NCBI RefSeq assembly: GCF_020524005.1 | Contig: NZ_JAIVKK010000006.1 | Location: 62,001-126,000, forward strand | Reading direction: 5' to 3' | DNA from: Microbulbifer aggregans | GTDB taxonomy: Bacteria; Pseudomonadota; Gammaproteobacteria; Pseudomonadales; Cellvibrionaceae | DNA: 64,000 nucleotides | Shown here: positions 17,677-27,249 of the stretch, piece by piece | Numbering within the stretch: position 1 is the first letter of the stretch | Layout of the letters: each line of letters opens with the position of its first letter | The notes under the pieces: generated by a model | What the model was told of the DNA's origin: nothing | Database searches by the model: none | The model's input: only the letters and a program-made list of their open reading frames with translations | Made by a program: the position numbers and the translations under genes

Positions 17677-18414
17677 CTAGAAATCACCCCATTGAAACTG
17701 CAAGACCGACAAAGCGGCAACCGGTGCGGTCTCCGTGCGCAGCACCCTCGGCCCCAGCCGCAGCGGATGGAATCCGCGGTTTAACGCGAGCTCGATTTCC
17801 TCCGCGGAAAGGCCGCCTTCCGGCCCAACCAACAACAGCGCTGACTGTGGACGCCCGAGTTTCTGTTCAAGCTGCGGCAGTGTTTCTTCGGTACGGTGAT
17901 GCAGTACAAGGTTCATTGTGTCATCACCGGCACGATCAAGAAACTGCGGGAACTTCACCGGTTCCAGAATCTGCGGCACCCGGTTGCGCGCCGACTGCTC
18001 ACAGGCGCTAACGGCGATCTGCTGCCACTGCCCAAGTTTTTTCTGCAGGCGCTCCCCAGACAGCTTGACCTCACAGCGCTCGGTAAACAATGGCTGGATA
18101 TCCGTCACCCCCAGCTCAGTGGCCTTCTGGATCACCCAGTCGAAACGGTCCCCACGGGAAATACCAATGGCCAGGGTAATCGCCAGCGGCGACTGGCGGT
18201 CGTCCGCCGAGAAGTCACTGATACTCACCCGCACTTTCTTGCCCGCTTCCAGTAATTCCGCGGAGTACTCACCGCCCTCGCCATCAAAGAGGATTAACGG
18301 GCGGCCCGGCCCCAAACGCAGGACCTTGACCAGATGGCGGGAGGCGGCTTCGTCCAGTTGGACCTCGGATTTACCCGCCAGTGCTTCGGCGGAGAAGATA
18401 CGGGGAATACGCAA
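17677..18414 (-). CDS. rsmE: 16S rRNA (uracil-1498-N3)-methyltransferase
   Basis: SPOUT-class enzyme methylating U1498 of 16S rRNA with S-adenosylmethionine. Family blocks are SRHLVKVLRLGPG near the N-terminus, KATELGVTDIQPLFTERC in the middle, and the knotted C-terminal SAM site LLLVGPEGGLSAEEIELA and LGPRVLRTETAPVAAL. Length of 245 aa is usual. First gene of a minus-strand unit running through the small membrane proteins and HAD gene. Repeat copy 3 lies about 90 bp upstream of its start. Confidence 0.95.
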   Translation of the reverse strand: MRIPRIFSAEALAGKSEVQLDEAASRHLVKVLRLGPGRPLILFDGEGGEYSAELLEAGKKVRVSISDFSADDRQSPLAITLAIGISRGDRFDWVIQKATELGVTDIQPLFTERCEVKLSGERLQKKLGQWQQIAVSACEQSARNRVPQILEPVKFPQFLDRAGDDTMNLVLHHRTEETLPQLEQKLGRPQSALLLVGPEGGLSAEEIELALNRGFHPLRLGPRVLRTETAPVAALSVLQFQWGDF

Positions 18415-18505
18415 TGATTAGTCCTGAATACGGAAACAAGATTGCGTGAAGGGTAATACAGGCGGAGAAGAAGTTGTAGGCCGGAAGTGCCTTGTTCAGA
18501 GCACA

Positions 18506-18647
18506 GTGGCGGTGGCGCGCCGTGGATTCGTTTTCAAAACCGCGGTGAACCCATCCCTGGGCGCTGCGGCGCAAACATCCTGTTTGCGACGCTTTTGAAA
18601 ACGAATCCCCGGCACTCCACCTTCAATTCAACTAAATCACTTCGTAA
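18506..18647 (-). repeat. Dispersed three-way-junction repeat, copy 3
   Basis: Minus-oriented copy of 142 bp in the spacer between the RND pump gene and rsmE. Closing arms 18524-18539 and 18593-18608 (GGATTCGTTTTCAAAA and complement) pair 16/16. On the minus strand the left flank TTACGAAGTGATTTAG matches copies 4 and 5, and the other end matches the GCCGCCAC edge. The core carries the GCAAAC / GTTTGC hairpin and CCCAGGGATGGG. Confidence 0.88.
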
Positions 18648-18689
18648 GCACTTGGCGCGTTGCCAATAAATACGAAAGCCAGATGCAAA

Positions 18690-18776
18690 GCGCCCTTATC
18701 GGGCCGGGGTGATTCGGTGCGAAACGATTGCCGACAGGTTGTTGAGTACCGGATTACCCCGGCTCGATAAGGGCGC
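18690..18776. repeat. Long hairpin downstream of the RND pump gene
   Basis: Arms of 29 bp at 18690-18718 (GCGCCCTTATCGGGCCGGGG...) and 18748-18776 pair at 26 of 29 positions, the differences being wobble-compatible. The loop is 29 bp. It differs in sequence from the five-copy repeat. It lies 33 bp beyond the RND stop and could end or protect that transcript. Confidence 0.75.
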
Positions 18777-18808
18777 GCCACCGGGCCAGCCGATGGCACG
18801 CTACACAA

Positions 18809-21800
18809 TCAGACCTTCTCGAAACTCACCGGCAGCTCGTCGTGGATCTTGTCGCCTTTCACCTTGATACGCAGTGTCTCGATCACCTTGTACAGGTTCG
18901 GTACCAGCACCAGGGTCACGAAAGTCGCACACAGTACGCCGAATGCCAGGCTCACCACCATCGGGATCAGGAACTGCGCCTGGATCGAGCGCTCGAACAT
19001 GATCGGTACCAGGCCCACAAACGTGGTAATGGACGTCAGGATGATCGGGCGGAAACGGTCACGACCGGCCTGCACCACCGCATCCATCACCGCCATGCCC
19101 TCGGCACGCAGCTGATTGATACGGTCCATCAATACCAGGTTGTCGTTCACTACCACGCCCGCAGCCGCCAGGAAACCGAGCATCGACATGATGCTGATGT
19201 TATATCCCATCAACAGGTGTCCCAGGATCGCACCGAAGAATCCAAAGGGAATCGCGGTGAGAATCAGCAACGGCTGGGAATAGGAGCGGAATGCAATCGC
19301 CAGCAGCGCGTAGATCGCAAACAGCGACAGGATGAAGAACGACAGGATCGCGGAACCGAACTCCTCCTCTTCCTGCATTTCGCCGGCCGTCTTGAGACTG
19401 AAGCCCGGGAACTGCGCTTCCCATTTTTTCAGGTTTTTATCCCGCAGCTCTTTCAGAATCTCGTGCGCCGGCGAAGTCCCCGGAATCAACTCTGCTGTAA
19501 TCTGTACCGTACGCTCGCGGTCATTGCGACGGATAGTGGTATAGCCAGGTACATATACGGCTTCAGCCACGGCACTGAAAGGAACCTCCCCTTCGCTGGT
19601 GCGCACACGAATACGGTCGATCTGGTCTTCGTTGGCACGCTCTTCCTTTGGATAGCGCACCATCACACGCACATCCTCGCGACCGCGGGGAATACGTTGG
19701 ACCTCTTCGCCATAGAAGCCCTGGCGTACCTGCTTGGCAACATCTGCCAGGCCGATGCCCATGTTGGTGGCGTGGGGCTTGAGCTGGATTTCGATATCCT
19801 GGCGCGCGCTGATCAGGTTGTCGCGGACGTCATACACCCCGGCAAAGCTATCCAGCTCGTTCTTGACGGCATCGGCCGCACGACGCAGCTCGTCCATTTT
19901 GCCCGACGAGGTACTGAGGTTCAGGGACATACCCTTGCCACCATCATTGATGGTGTGCTGGATATTCATTTCCTCAACACTCGCGGGCAACTCGCCAATG
20001 TACTCGCGCCACTTGATCGCCAACTGCTCCGAGGTCACGTCACGGAACTCGCCATCGGTGAGCTGCAGCATCACATTCACGTTGCCACGGTACAGGAACA
20101 CCATCGTGTTCTGTACGAAGTCCTCTCCGCCGTTCAGTGCCAGCATCTCGGGGTCTTTCGCCAGCATCTCACCGGCGCGCTCGAACTTCTCCAGCACCCT
20201 GCGGCTTTCTTCGAAGGACTCCCCCTGCGCCATGGTGGTTCTCAGTTGCAGCAAATCGGAGGGCACTTCCGGCGAGAAGGCGGTACCGATATAGCCACCC
20301 TTGAATACGGCAATAGACAGCACCAGAGCCATGAAGAAGATCATCACCGTAGCGCGGCTGTTGCTCAGGGATTTCTCCAGTAGCGGCATGTAGTACTTGT
20401 CGCCAGCCACTTTCATACCGGAGGCGAACTTGCCGCGGATATTCTGCAGCTTGCGCCCAATACCCGAGGTGGCTGGCTGTTCCGGCTTCAGGTGCACCAG
20501 GTGCGCCGGCAGGATCAGCAGCGATTCAACCAGGGAGAAACTCAGGCTCAGCAGCACCACCACCGGCAGTGCCATCATCATCTGCGAAGTGGCACCGGGC
20601 AGGAACAGCATCGGCACGAAGAACACCATCGTCGACACCACAGCGAAAATCACCGGCGCGGATACGTTTTTCACACCTTCTTCTGCGGCCTTGAGGCCGG
20701 TAATGCCACGGTCATGGGCGGCGTGCACCGCCTCGCCGACGATAATCGCATCGTCCACCACAATCCCGAGAATCATCAGGAATGCGAACAGGGAGAGCAT
20801 GTTCAGGGTGACACCGGTGATCGGCAGTAACCAGAAGGCACCGAGGAATGCGGTAGCAATACCGATGGTCACCCAAACCGCCAGCGCCGGGCGCAGGAAC
20901 AGCATCAGCAGCACGAATACCAGCGCCAGACCGCCCACGGCGTTCCAGAACAGCATACTCATGCGGCTTTCATAGGCCTCGGAAAAATCGAACCAGGTTT
21001 CGAACTGCATACCCGGTGGCAGGGTTTCCCGCGCCTCGGCCATGAACTTGTTAATCGCCTCTGCAGTCGCCACCACATCCAGTGGTTCGCCCTGCATCAC
21101 CCGCAGGTTCATGGCTGGCGAGCCATTGAAGCGGATAATCGACCCTTCTTCCTCAAAGCCGTCATTGATCTGGGCAACATCCCCCAGTAGCAGCCGGGTA
21201 CCATCTTTGCGGCTCACCAGCGGGATACGAGCGAAATCATCCGCGTTGTAGGCCTGGCCGCGTGTCTGTACCTGAATGTCACCGCGCTCGGAACGCACCA
21301 TACCCGCCGGCAGGTCCAGCGAGGAACGGCGTACTGCGCTGGCGACGTCATCGAAAGAAAGGTTGTAACGACGCAGGTTGACCTCGGAGACCTCGATCGA
21401 GACCTCGTCATCGCGATCGCCCCATACATCCACCCGGCGCACGCCCGGCAGTAGCATCAGCTTGTCGCGGAGATCCAGAGCCGTGTCCTTGAGCTGGCGC
21501 GGAGAGACGGGACCGCCAATGGCGATCATCATCATCTGCTGCTCCCACTCCTCCAGCGCAACGACCGGGCGTTCGATATCGGACGGGAAGGTGTTGACGG
21601 AATCCACCTGCACCTTGATGTCGTTCAGCAGGCGCAACTCGTCATAACCATCTACTGCCTGAATACGCACCGTACTGTGGCTGCGCGCGGACCAGGAGTT
21701 GATTTCCTTGATGCCTTTTACTTCGGAAATGGCCTGCTCTACCCGCAGGGTCACCTGCTGCTCGACTTCCGCGGGCCCAGCACCGGGGTAACTGATATCG

Positions 21801-21943
21801 ACTTTCACCACACCCGGGTTAATGGCCGGAAACACCTCACGACCGACATGAGAGATACCGAACAGGCCACCGATGATGATCATGATCATCAGCAGATTGG
21901 CGCCCTTGCCGTTGCGAACGAACCATCCAATGATGCCCTGCAT
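18809..21943 (-). CDS. RND-family efflux permease
   Basis: Inner-membrane proton-driven efflux pump of the AcrB-like (HAE1) family, 1044 aa. It shows the N-terminal TM followed by SYPGAGPAEVEQQVT, the TM4 acidic pair in LGIVVDDAIIVGEAVHAA, and the TM10 block GVVVNDNLVLMDRINQLRAEG, then the motif RFRPIILTSITTFVGLVPI. Two large periplasmic loops are present. It begins 2 bp after the adaptor gene 21946-23208, so the two are one operon. No outer-membrane channel gene is adjacent; it probably shares a TolC-type protein. Substrate unknown. Confidence 0.93.
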   Translation of the reverse strand: MQGIIGWFVRNGKGANLLMIMIIIGGLFGISHVGREVFPAINPGVVKVDISYPGAGPAEVEQQVTLRVEQAISEVKGIKEINSWSARSHSTVRIQAVDGYDELRLLNDIKVQVDSVNTFPSDIERPVVALEEWEQQMMMIAIGGPVSPRQLKDTALDLRDKLMLLPGVRRVDVWGDRDDEVSIEVSEVNLRRYNLSFDDVASAVRRSSLDLPAGMVRSERGDIQVQTRGQAYNADDFARIPLVSRKDGTRLLLGDVAQINDGFEEEGSIIRFNGSPAMNLRVMQGEPLDVVATAEAINKFMAEARETLPPGMQFETWFDFSEAYESRMSMLFWNAVGGLALVFVLLMLFLRPALAVWVTIGIATAFLGAFWLLPITGVTLNMLSLFAFLMILGIVVDDAIIVGEAVHAAHDRGITGLKAAEEGVKNVSAPVIFAVVSTMVFFVPMLFLPGATSQMMMALPVVVLLSLSFSLVESLLILPAHLVHLKPEQPATSGIGRKLQNIRGKFASGMKVAGDKYYMPLLEKSLSNSRATVMIFFMALVLSIAVFKGGYIGTAFSPEVPSDLLQLRTTMAQGESFEESRRVLEKFERAGEMLAKDPEMLALNGGEDFVQNTMVFLYRGNVNVMLQLTDGEFRDVTSEQLAIKWREYIGELPASVEEMNIQHTINDGGKGMSLNLSTSSGKMDELRRAADAVKNELDSFAGVYDVRDNLISARQDIEIQLKPHATNMGIGLADVAKQVRQGFYGEEVQRIPRGREDVRVMVRYPKEERANEDQIDRIRVRTSEGEVPFSAVAEAVYVPGYTTIRRNDRERTVQITAELIPGTSPAHEILKELRDKNLKKWEAQFPGFSLKTAGEMQEEEEFGSAILSFFILSLFAIYALLAIAFRSYSQPLLILTAIPFGFFGAILGHLLMGYNISIMSMLGFLAAAGVVVNDNLVLMDRINQLRAEGMAVMDAVVQAGRDRFRPIILTSITTFVGLVPIMFERSIQAQFLIPMVVSLAFGVLCATFVTLVLVPNLYKVIETLRIKVKGDKIHDELPVSFEKV

Positions 21944-21945
21944 GA

Positions 21946-23208
21946 TCAGAAGGCTCCTTTGGCTGACGCGGTGGAAGACCCGGTGGACTCTTCAGCGACT
22001 TCGGCTTCGTCCTCGGCGCTTTCCCCGGTATTGCTGTCACCAAAGATCAGCCCTGAGGGTTTCTCGTTCAACGGATTGGGGCTGAGCACCATGCCCTCGC
22101 GGGAGTAACCCAGGCTGGAAACAACCACTTTCTCACCACTGGCGATATCGCCGCGCAGCCACACCTGGTCACCCACAGCCTGAAGCAGCTCTACCTTTTT
22201 GAAGCCGAGCTGGTTTTCTTCGTTCAGCACCAGGATGTGATCACTCTCATGCAACGCCTGGCGCGGCAACAGAGTGATATCGTCGTAGGTCTTACCAGCA
22301 ATCTGCGCTTCAACAAACAGGCCATTGATCAGGGGTACTTCGCCCTGGTAGGGGTTTTGAACCTGTGCCACGGCATAGATAAAGCGGCTGTTCGGATCGA
22401 TCGCCGCCTCGGTGCGCACGATCTGGCCGCGCCATTCACGCTCGGCACCGGCGAGGTTGGCCGAGAAGCGTACGGCCGGGCCGTTTTCAATCCCGCGGCC
22501 CAACGGCAATTGCAGCAAAGACAGCTGATGGTCAGTCAGGGGCAGGCGCACTTCCGCCACACCCACACTGTGAATACTTGCCAACTTGGTACCTGCGGTC
22601 ACGTACTGCCCCAGGTCCACCAGAGTTTCCACGACGCGACCGGCAAACGGGGCCTTGACCGCGGTGCGCTCCAGATCCAGCCTGGCCTGGTCGCGATCGG
22701 CTTTGGCCGCTGCCAATCCGGCTTCCGCGGCGGCCAACTGCGGTTTGCGCAGGAACAGGTCGTTGGCGGTTTTGGTGCCCAGGTCGCGCCACTCGCGCTT
22801 GGCCTGCTTGGCCACTCCCTGCTCCTGGGCCAGGGTTGCAGCGGCATTGGCGACCTGGGATTCGGTACGGGTCAATGCGTGGCGGTAGTCCGCCGGTTCG
22901 ATCTGGATCAGTGAATCCCCCTGCTGGAAAAAGCCACCGGGGACGAAGGCGTCACTGACGCTCTCGATGACTCCACCAACACGGGCCACCACTTCAATTT
23001 CGTGGCGCGCATGTACGGAACCCTGACTGGGCACCAGCAATGTGTGGCGGCCCGGCTCGGCGTAGAGGACATCGGCCATGGGCGGCAGCGCTGCCTCGGA
23101 AACTTTTTCCTCTGGCTTTGGAGCCAGAGCACTAACTGCAACCACTGCAGCAACGCCTACGAGAACAACGATCCCTAAAACTTTATTTTTGCTTCTTGAA
23201 GGTTTCAC
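21946..23208 (-). CDS. RND efflux periplasmic adaptor (MFP)
   Basis: Membrane-fusion subunit linking the RND pump to an outer-membrane channel. N-terminal anchor KVLGIVVLVGVAAVVAVSAL is followed by a barrel-sandwich/lipoyl half (VARVGGVIESVSDAFVPGGF), a helical hairpin (about residues 110-170, ATLAQEQGVAKQAKREW) and the second lipoyl half (VKAPFAGRVVETLVDLGQYV). The C-terminal 30 residues are acidic and Ser/Thr-rich, beyond the usual family end. First gene of the operon, divergent from tex. Confidence 0.9.
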   Translation of the reverse strand: MKPSRSKNKVLGIVVLVGVAAVVAVSALAPKPEEKVSEAALPPMADVLYAEPGRHTLLVPSQGSVHARHEIEVVARVGGVIESVSDAFVPGGFFQQGDSLIQIEPADYRHALTRTESQVANAAATLAQEQGVAKQAKREWRDLGTKTANDLFLRKPQLAAAEAGLAAAKADRDQARLDLERTAVKAPFAGRVVETLVDLGQYVTAGTKLASIHSVGVAEVRLPLTDHQLSLLQLPLGRGIENGPAVRFSANLAGAEREWRGQIVRTEAAIDPNSRFIYAVAQVQNPYQGEVPLINGLFVEAQIAGKTYDDITLLPRQALHESDHILVLNEENQLGFKKVELLQAVGDQVWLRGDIASGEKVVVSSLGYSREGMVLSPNPLNEKPSGLIFGDSNTGESAEDEAEVAEESTGSSTASAKGAF

Positions 23209-23522
23209 TGACGCTTCCGTTGATCAAAATTTAACTAGTCGAGCATTCTACTGAAGTTCGACGCCAATTGAACTGTCCTTGGATGCAAGTTGTCGCAGCC
23301 AGATGCGCCTGAGCGCAAACGACAGTTACGGGCAGTGTTTCCCGTTCGCTGTCAATGTTGGTGACCGCCGCCGCTTGGCCCATAATGGCCGCCACTTTTT
23401 ACACCGCCCAGCACCTGTGTTGGACATTTTTTGCTCGAACCCGATCGCCGCAGCCAACAAAAGCCACGTCATTTTTTCGTGCAGCAGGCGGCCAGAGATT
23501 TACCGAGGATGTAAATAACAAG
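23209..23522. other. Divergent spacer between efflux operon and tex
   Basis: No gene is supported. A frame open from 23355 runs into tex, but its first 56 residues are unlike Tex proteins, so this is untranslated leader. Promoters for both directions must lie here; no clear operator or riboswitch was recognised. Confidence 0.5.
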
Positions 23523-25871
23523 ATGTTGGATATCAACGCCCGTATCGCCGAAGAACTCAATGTGCGCCCACAACAGGTGGCCGCTGCCGTGGGATTGCTG
23601 GACGAAGGCGCCACCGTGCCGTTTATTTCCCGCTACCGGAAGGAAGTGACCGGTGAGCTCGACGACACCCAGCTGCGTACCCTGGAAGATCGCCTGCGTT
23701 ACCTGCGCGAGATGGAGGAGCGCCGCGCCGCGATCCTTAAAAGTATCGACGAGCAGGGTAAACTTACGCCCGAACTGGCTGAACAGATCAATGCAGCCGA
23801 TACCAAGAACCGCCTCGAAGACCTCTACCTACCCTACAAGCCCAAGCGCCGCACCAAAGGCCAGATCGCCATTGAGGCCGGCCTTGAGCCGCTGGCCGAC
23901 GCCCTCTTCGGCAACCCGAGCCTGAATCCGGAAGAAGAGGCACAGAAGTACCTCAACAGCGACAACGAAGACGCCGCCCTGCATGTAAAAGACATCAAGG
24001 CCGCCCTCGACGGTGCCAAGTTCATCCTGATGGAGCGCTTTGCCGAAGACGCCGAGCTGCTGGGCAAGCTGCGCGATTTCCTGCACCGCGACGGTCTCGT
24101 TAAGTCCAAGCTGCTGGATGGCAAGGAAGAAGAAGGCGCGAAGTTCCGCGACTACTTCGAATACTCCGAGCCCTTCTCCAAGGTTCCGAGCCACCGCGCA
24201 CTGGCCATTTTCCGTGGCCGCAACGAAGGCATCCTGGCCATCAACCTGGGCCTGGAAGGCGATGAAGAACGCACGCCAACCCAGGGCCACCCCTGCGAGG
24301 CCATGATCGCCCGCCATGTGGAAATCGAAGACCTGGGCCGTCCGGCCGACAAGTGGCTGGGTGAAGTGGTGCGCTGGACCTGGCGTATCAAACTGCTCAC
24401 CAGCCTGGAAACCGACCTGCTGGGCCAGCTGCGCGAAATGGCAGAGGAAGAGGCCATCAAAGTCTTCTCCCGCAACCTGAAAGACCTGCTCCTGGCAGCG
24501 CCAGCTGGCCAGAAAGCCACCATCGGCCTCGATCCGGGCCTGCGTACCGGCGTGAAAGTGGCCGTGGTGGACGCCACCGGCAAGGTGCTGGATCACACCG
24601 CCATCTACCCCACCCCGCCGCAGAACCGCATTCAGGAATCCGCCGCGGTGATCGCCGCTTTCTGCAACAAGTACGACGTTGGCCTGATTGCCATCGGTAA
24701 CGGCACCGCGAGCCGCGAAACCGACAAGTTTGTCGGCGATACCATCAAGCAATACAAGCTCACCGCGCAAAAGGTAATGGTGAACGAGGCCGGCGCCTCC
24801 GTGTACTCCGCCTCTGAATTCGCCGCGCGCGAGTTCCCGGATCTGGACGTAACCATCCGCGGTGCCATCTCCATCGCCCGCCGATTACAGGATCCGCTGG
24901 CCGAGCTGGTGAAGATCGACCCCAAATCCATCGGTGTTGGCCAGTACCAGCACGACGTATCCCAGACCCAGCTGGCGCGTTCCCTCGACGCGGTGGTGGA
25001 AGACTGTGTAAACGGTGTCGGCGCCGAGCTGAACTCCGCATCCGCACCGCTGCTGGCGCGCGTGTCCGGCCTCAGCCAGTCCATCGCCAACAACATCGTC
25101 ACCTACCGCGACCAGAACGGTGCTTTCAAGAGCCGTGCGCAGCTGAAAGAAGTTCCGCGCCTCGGCCCCAAGGCATTCGAACAGGCGGCGGGCTTCCTGC
25201 GTATCAACAACGGTGAAGACCCCCTGGATAAATCCGGTGTGCACCCGGAGTCCTATATCGTGGTGAAACGCATCGCAGAGAAAAACGGCCGCGAGATCAA
25301 CGGCCTGATTGGCGACTCCGGTTTCCTGCGCAGTCTGAACCCGGCGGATTACACCGATGACAAATTCGGTCTGCCCACGGTAAAAGACATCATCGCCGAA
25401 CTGGAAAAACCCGGCCGCGACCCGCGCCCGGAATTCCGCACCGCCAAGTTCGAAGACGGCGTGGAAGAGATCAAGGACCTGCGCCCGGGCATGGTGCTCG
25501 AAGGTACCGTCACCAACGTCACCAACTTCGGTGCGTTTGTGGATATCGGCGTACACCAGGACGGCCTGGTGCACATCTCTGCACTGTCTGAGAAATTCGT
25601 GAAAGACCCGCACGAAGTGGTCAAGGCGAACGACATCGTCAAAGTCAAAGTGATGGAAGTGGACGTAGCGCGCAAGCGTATCGGCCTGTCCATGCGTATG
25701 TCTGACGAGCCCGGCGAACAGGGCAGCGGCGGCGTCAAAAAAGGCGACCACCGCGAGAGCCGCCAGGCGCAGCGCCACAACAACAAGAATCGCCAGCAAC
25801 AGGGCGGCGGCAATGGCGGCCGCGGCAGCATGGGCGACCTGCTGGCAGCGGCGATGAAGGGCAAGAAATAA
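23523..25871 (+). CDS. tex: Tex-family RNA-binding protein
   Basis: Tex is a conserved nucleic-acid-binding protein linked to transcription and stress, related to eukaryotic Spt6. The ATG at 23523 ([20 protein letters not shown]) gives 782 aa, the family's normal size. Visible parts: N-terminal domain with [17 protein letters not shown], YqgF-like RNase H fold ([17 protein letters not shown]), helix-hairpin-helix region ([20 protein letters not shown]) and a C-terminal S1 domain ([19 protein letters not shown]). The tail after the S1 domain is Gly/Gln/Asn/Arg-rich and likely flexible. Single-gene unit ending in a hairpin. Confidence 0.96.
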   Translation: MLDINARIAEELNVRPQQVAAAVGLLDEGATVPFISRYRKEVTGELDDTQLRTLEDRLRYLREMEERRAAILKSIDEQGKLTPELAEQINAADTKNRLEDLYLPYKPKRRTKGQIAIEAGLEPLADALFGNPSLNPEEEAQKYLNSDNEDAALHVKDIKAALDGAKFILMERFAEDAELLGKLRDFLHRDGLVKSKLLDGKEEEGAKFRDYFEYSEPFSKVPSHRALAIFRGRNEGILAINLGLEGDEERTPTQGHPCEAMIARHVEIEDLGRPADKWLGEVVRWTWRIKLLTSLETDLLGQLREMAEEEAIKVFSRNLKDLLLAAPAGQKATIGLDPGLRTGVKVAVVDATGKVLDHTAIYPTPPQNRIQESAAVIAAFCNKYDVGLIAIGNGTASRETDKFVGDTIKQYKLTAQKVMVNEAGASVYSASEFAAREFPDLDVTIRGAISIARRLQDPLAELVKIDPKSIGVGQYQHDVSQTQLARSLDAVVEDCVNGVGAELNSASAPLLARVSGLSQSIANNIVTYRDQNGAFKSRAQLKEVPRLGPKAFEQAAGFLRINNGEDPLDKSGVHPESYIVVKRIAEKNGREINGLIGDSGFLRSLNPADYTDDKFGLPTVKDIIAELEKPGRDPRPEFRTAKFEDGVEEIKDLRPGMVLEGTVTNVTNFGAFVDIGVHQDGLVHISALSEKFVKDPHEVVKANDIVKVKVMEVDVARKRIGLSMRMSDEPGEQGSGGVKKGDHRESRQAQRHNNKNRQQQGGGNGGRGSMGDLLAAAMKGKK

Positions 25872-25892
25872 GCCTGGATCCCGCAAACGAAA

Positions 25893-25919
25893 ATGGGCGG
25901 CCAGTGGCCGCCCATCTTT
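25893..25919 (+). terminator. Terminator after tex
   Basis: ATGGGCGGCC (25893-25902) pairs with GGCCGCCCAT (25906-25915), then CTTTT. It lies 21 bp after the tex stop. Confidence 0.75.
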
Positions 25920-25935
25920 TGCCTGGGAATATTCC

Positions 25936-25960
25936 TTCGCCTGCGAGCAGGCTCCTACAA
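25936..25960. repeat. Single REP-type unit
   Basis: TTCGCCTGCGAGCAGGCTCCTACAA differs by one base from the right arm of the inverted repeat at 7237-7261. The unit is itself palindromic around GCCTGCNNGCAGGC. It lies between tex and the convergent secreted-protein gene. Confidence 0.75.
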
Positions 25961-25967
25961 CAAGCCC

Positions 25968-26426
25968 CTACTCGACAACAATAAACGGAATCTCTACCGT
26001 CGCTTCCGCCAGCCCCGGCACGCCACTGCAATACCCGTGAACCATGAGCCGCAGGCTGCCAGCTTTTATTCCCCGCACTTTACTTTCCGCTCCCCGCGTA
26101 TCCACCAATTCCGGATCTTCATACAGACTGACCACCAGCGGCGCGCCCGGTACAAACCGGTTCTGCGCATCAAATGCGCGCACAACCAGCTGGTCCGGCT
26201 GCCAGGCATCGCCCACGCGTACTCGAATCTCATCAGGGTCCACTTCCAGCTGTGTAATTGACGGAGATTTCGCGCAGGCCTCCTGCCCCCTATAGATCGT
26301 GTACATACGCCCACCGGCTTCAATCGTGGCGTCATGAGTGACCGAGCTGCGACCCTCGGCGAGCACGCCCCCCCAGCCGGGAAGGCTCCACAGGCAGGCG
26401 CCTATACAGAGCAATGGGCGCAACAT
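25968..26426 (-). CDS. Secreted protein with a predicted beta-sandwich
   Basis: 152 aa with a signal peptide (MLRPLLCIGACLWSLPGWGG) and GAGGA a few bases before the ATG. The mature part has strand-like segments and the phrase LEVDPDEIRVRVGDAWQPDQ, reminiscent of an Ig-like module, and two further cysteines. No enzyme motif. Convergent with tex. Family not recognised. Confidence 0.72.
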   Translation of the reverse strand: MLRPLLCIGACLWSLPGWGGVLAEGRSSVTHDATIEAGGRMYTIYRGQEACAKSPSITQLEVDPDEIRVRVGDAWQPDQLVVRAFDAQNRFVPGAPLVVSLYEDPELVDTRGAESKVRGIKAGSLRLMVHGYCSGVPGLAEATVEIPFIVVE

Positions 26427-26563
26427 GTGATCCTCGAACTTTTACTGGGCAACGCCAAAGAGCCTAGCAGGTATCCAGGCTACACAGATGTGTCCCCCCA
26501 CTTTCCGAGACGCCAGTTAAACACCTGTGTTCTGTGAGCCGTTGTGGCAAACCAGGCGGTCGG

Positions 26564-27226
26564 CTAAAGTTCGAATTCCGCGGCGGCGGGAGATGAAAAC
26601 GCCATCCGTTGACCGGACAGCGGATGTTCAAAAGCCAGCTCGGTCGCGTGCAGTAACAGCCTCGATGCGGCAGCCAGCGCCTCGGGGTGGGCATAGAATG
26701 GATCGCCAAGAATGGGGTGCCCCATGGCCTGCATGTGCACCCGCAACTGGTGCGAGCGGCCGGTGATCGGGGTTAGCTCCAGCAAGCTCGTCTTTCCGTC
26801 TGTGGATAACTTCTTCCAGCGTGTGAGCGAAGGCTTGCCCACCTCCAAATCCACCTTCTGCCGCGGCCTGTTTGGCCAATCGCAAATCAGGGGCAGATCC
26901 ACCTCGCCACTATCCTGCTCCAGCTCGCCCCATACCCGCGCCAGATAGGTTTTATCCACAGCACGCTGCTGAAACAGAGCACTGAGCTTGCGGTGCATAT
27001 CTGCCCCCCGTGCCATGACCACCAGCCCCGAGGTATCCATATCCAGGCGGTGCACGATTAACGCGTCGGCATACGCTTCCTGCGCGCGGCTGGCAAGGCT
27101 GTCGCGGTGGGCGGGATCGCGGCCCGGAACAGAAAGCAGCCCGCTGGGCTTGTTCAGCACCAGCAGGGCATCATCGACATAAATGACGGAGAGGCGGGGA
27201 TCCGCCGGTGGGTTATAGGGGCGCAC
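26564..27226 (-). CDS. rluA: Dual-specificity pseudouridine synthase RluA
   Basis: Converts U746 of 23S rRNA and U32 of certain tRNAs to pseudouridine in E. coli. The catalytic Asp lies in VHRLDMDTSGLVV. Close agreement with E. coli RluA runs throughout: YNPPADP, VLNKPSGLLSVPGR, VDLPLICDWPNRPRQKV, PITGRSHQLRVHMQAMGHPI. Length of 220 aa matches. The start is GTG at 27226 with no strong ribosome-binding site, 23 bp after the stop of the regulator gene 27250-29388, so coupling to that gene is possible. Confidence 0.94.
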   Translation of the reverse strand: MRPYNPPADPRLSVIYVDDALLVLNKPSGLLSVPGRDPAHRDSLASRAQEAYADALIVHRLDMDTSGLVVMARGADMHRKLSALFQQRAVDKTYLARVWGELEQDSGEVDLPLICDWPNRPRQKVDLEVGKPSLTRWKKLSTDGKTSLLELTPITGRSHQLRVHMQAMGHPILGDPFYAHPEALAAASRLLLHATELAFEHPLSGQRMAFSSPAAAEFEL

Positions 27227-27249
27227 GATATATTCGCATTCGACCGGGC

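Noticed and set aside
18842-20383. 513-residue open frame antisense to the RND pump gene
   Set aside because: Its translation is rich in His, Gln and Arg, with no domain, as is typical for the complement of a GC-rich membrane-protein gene.
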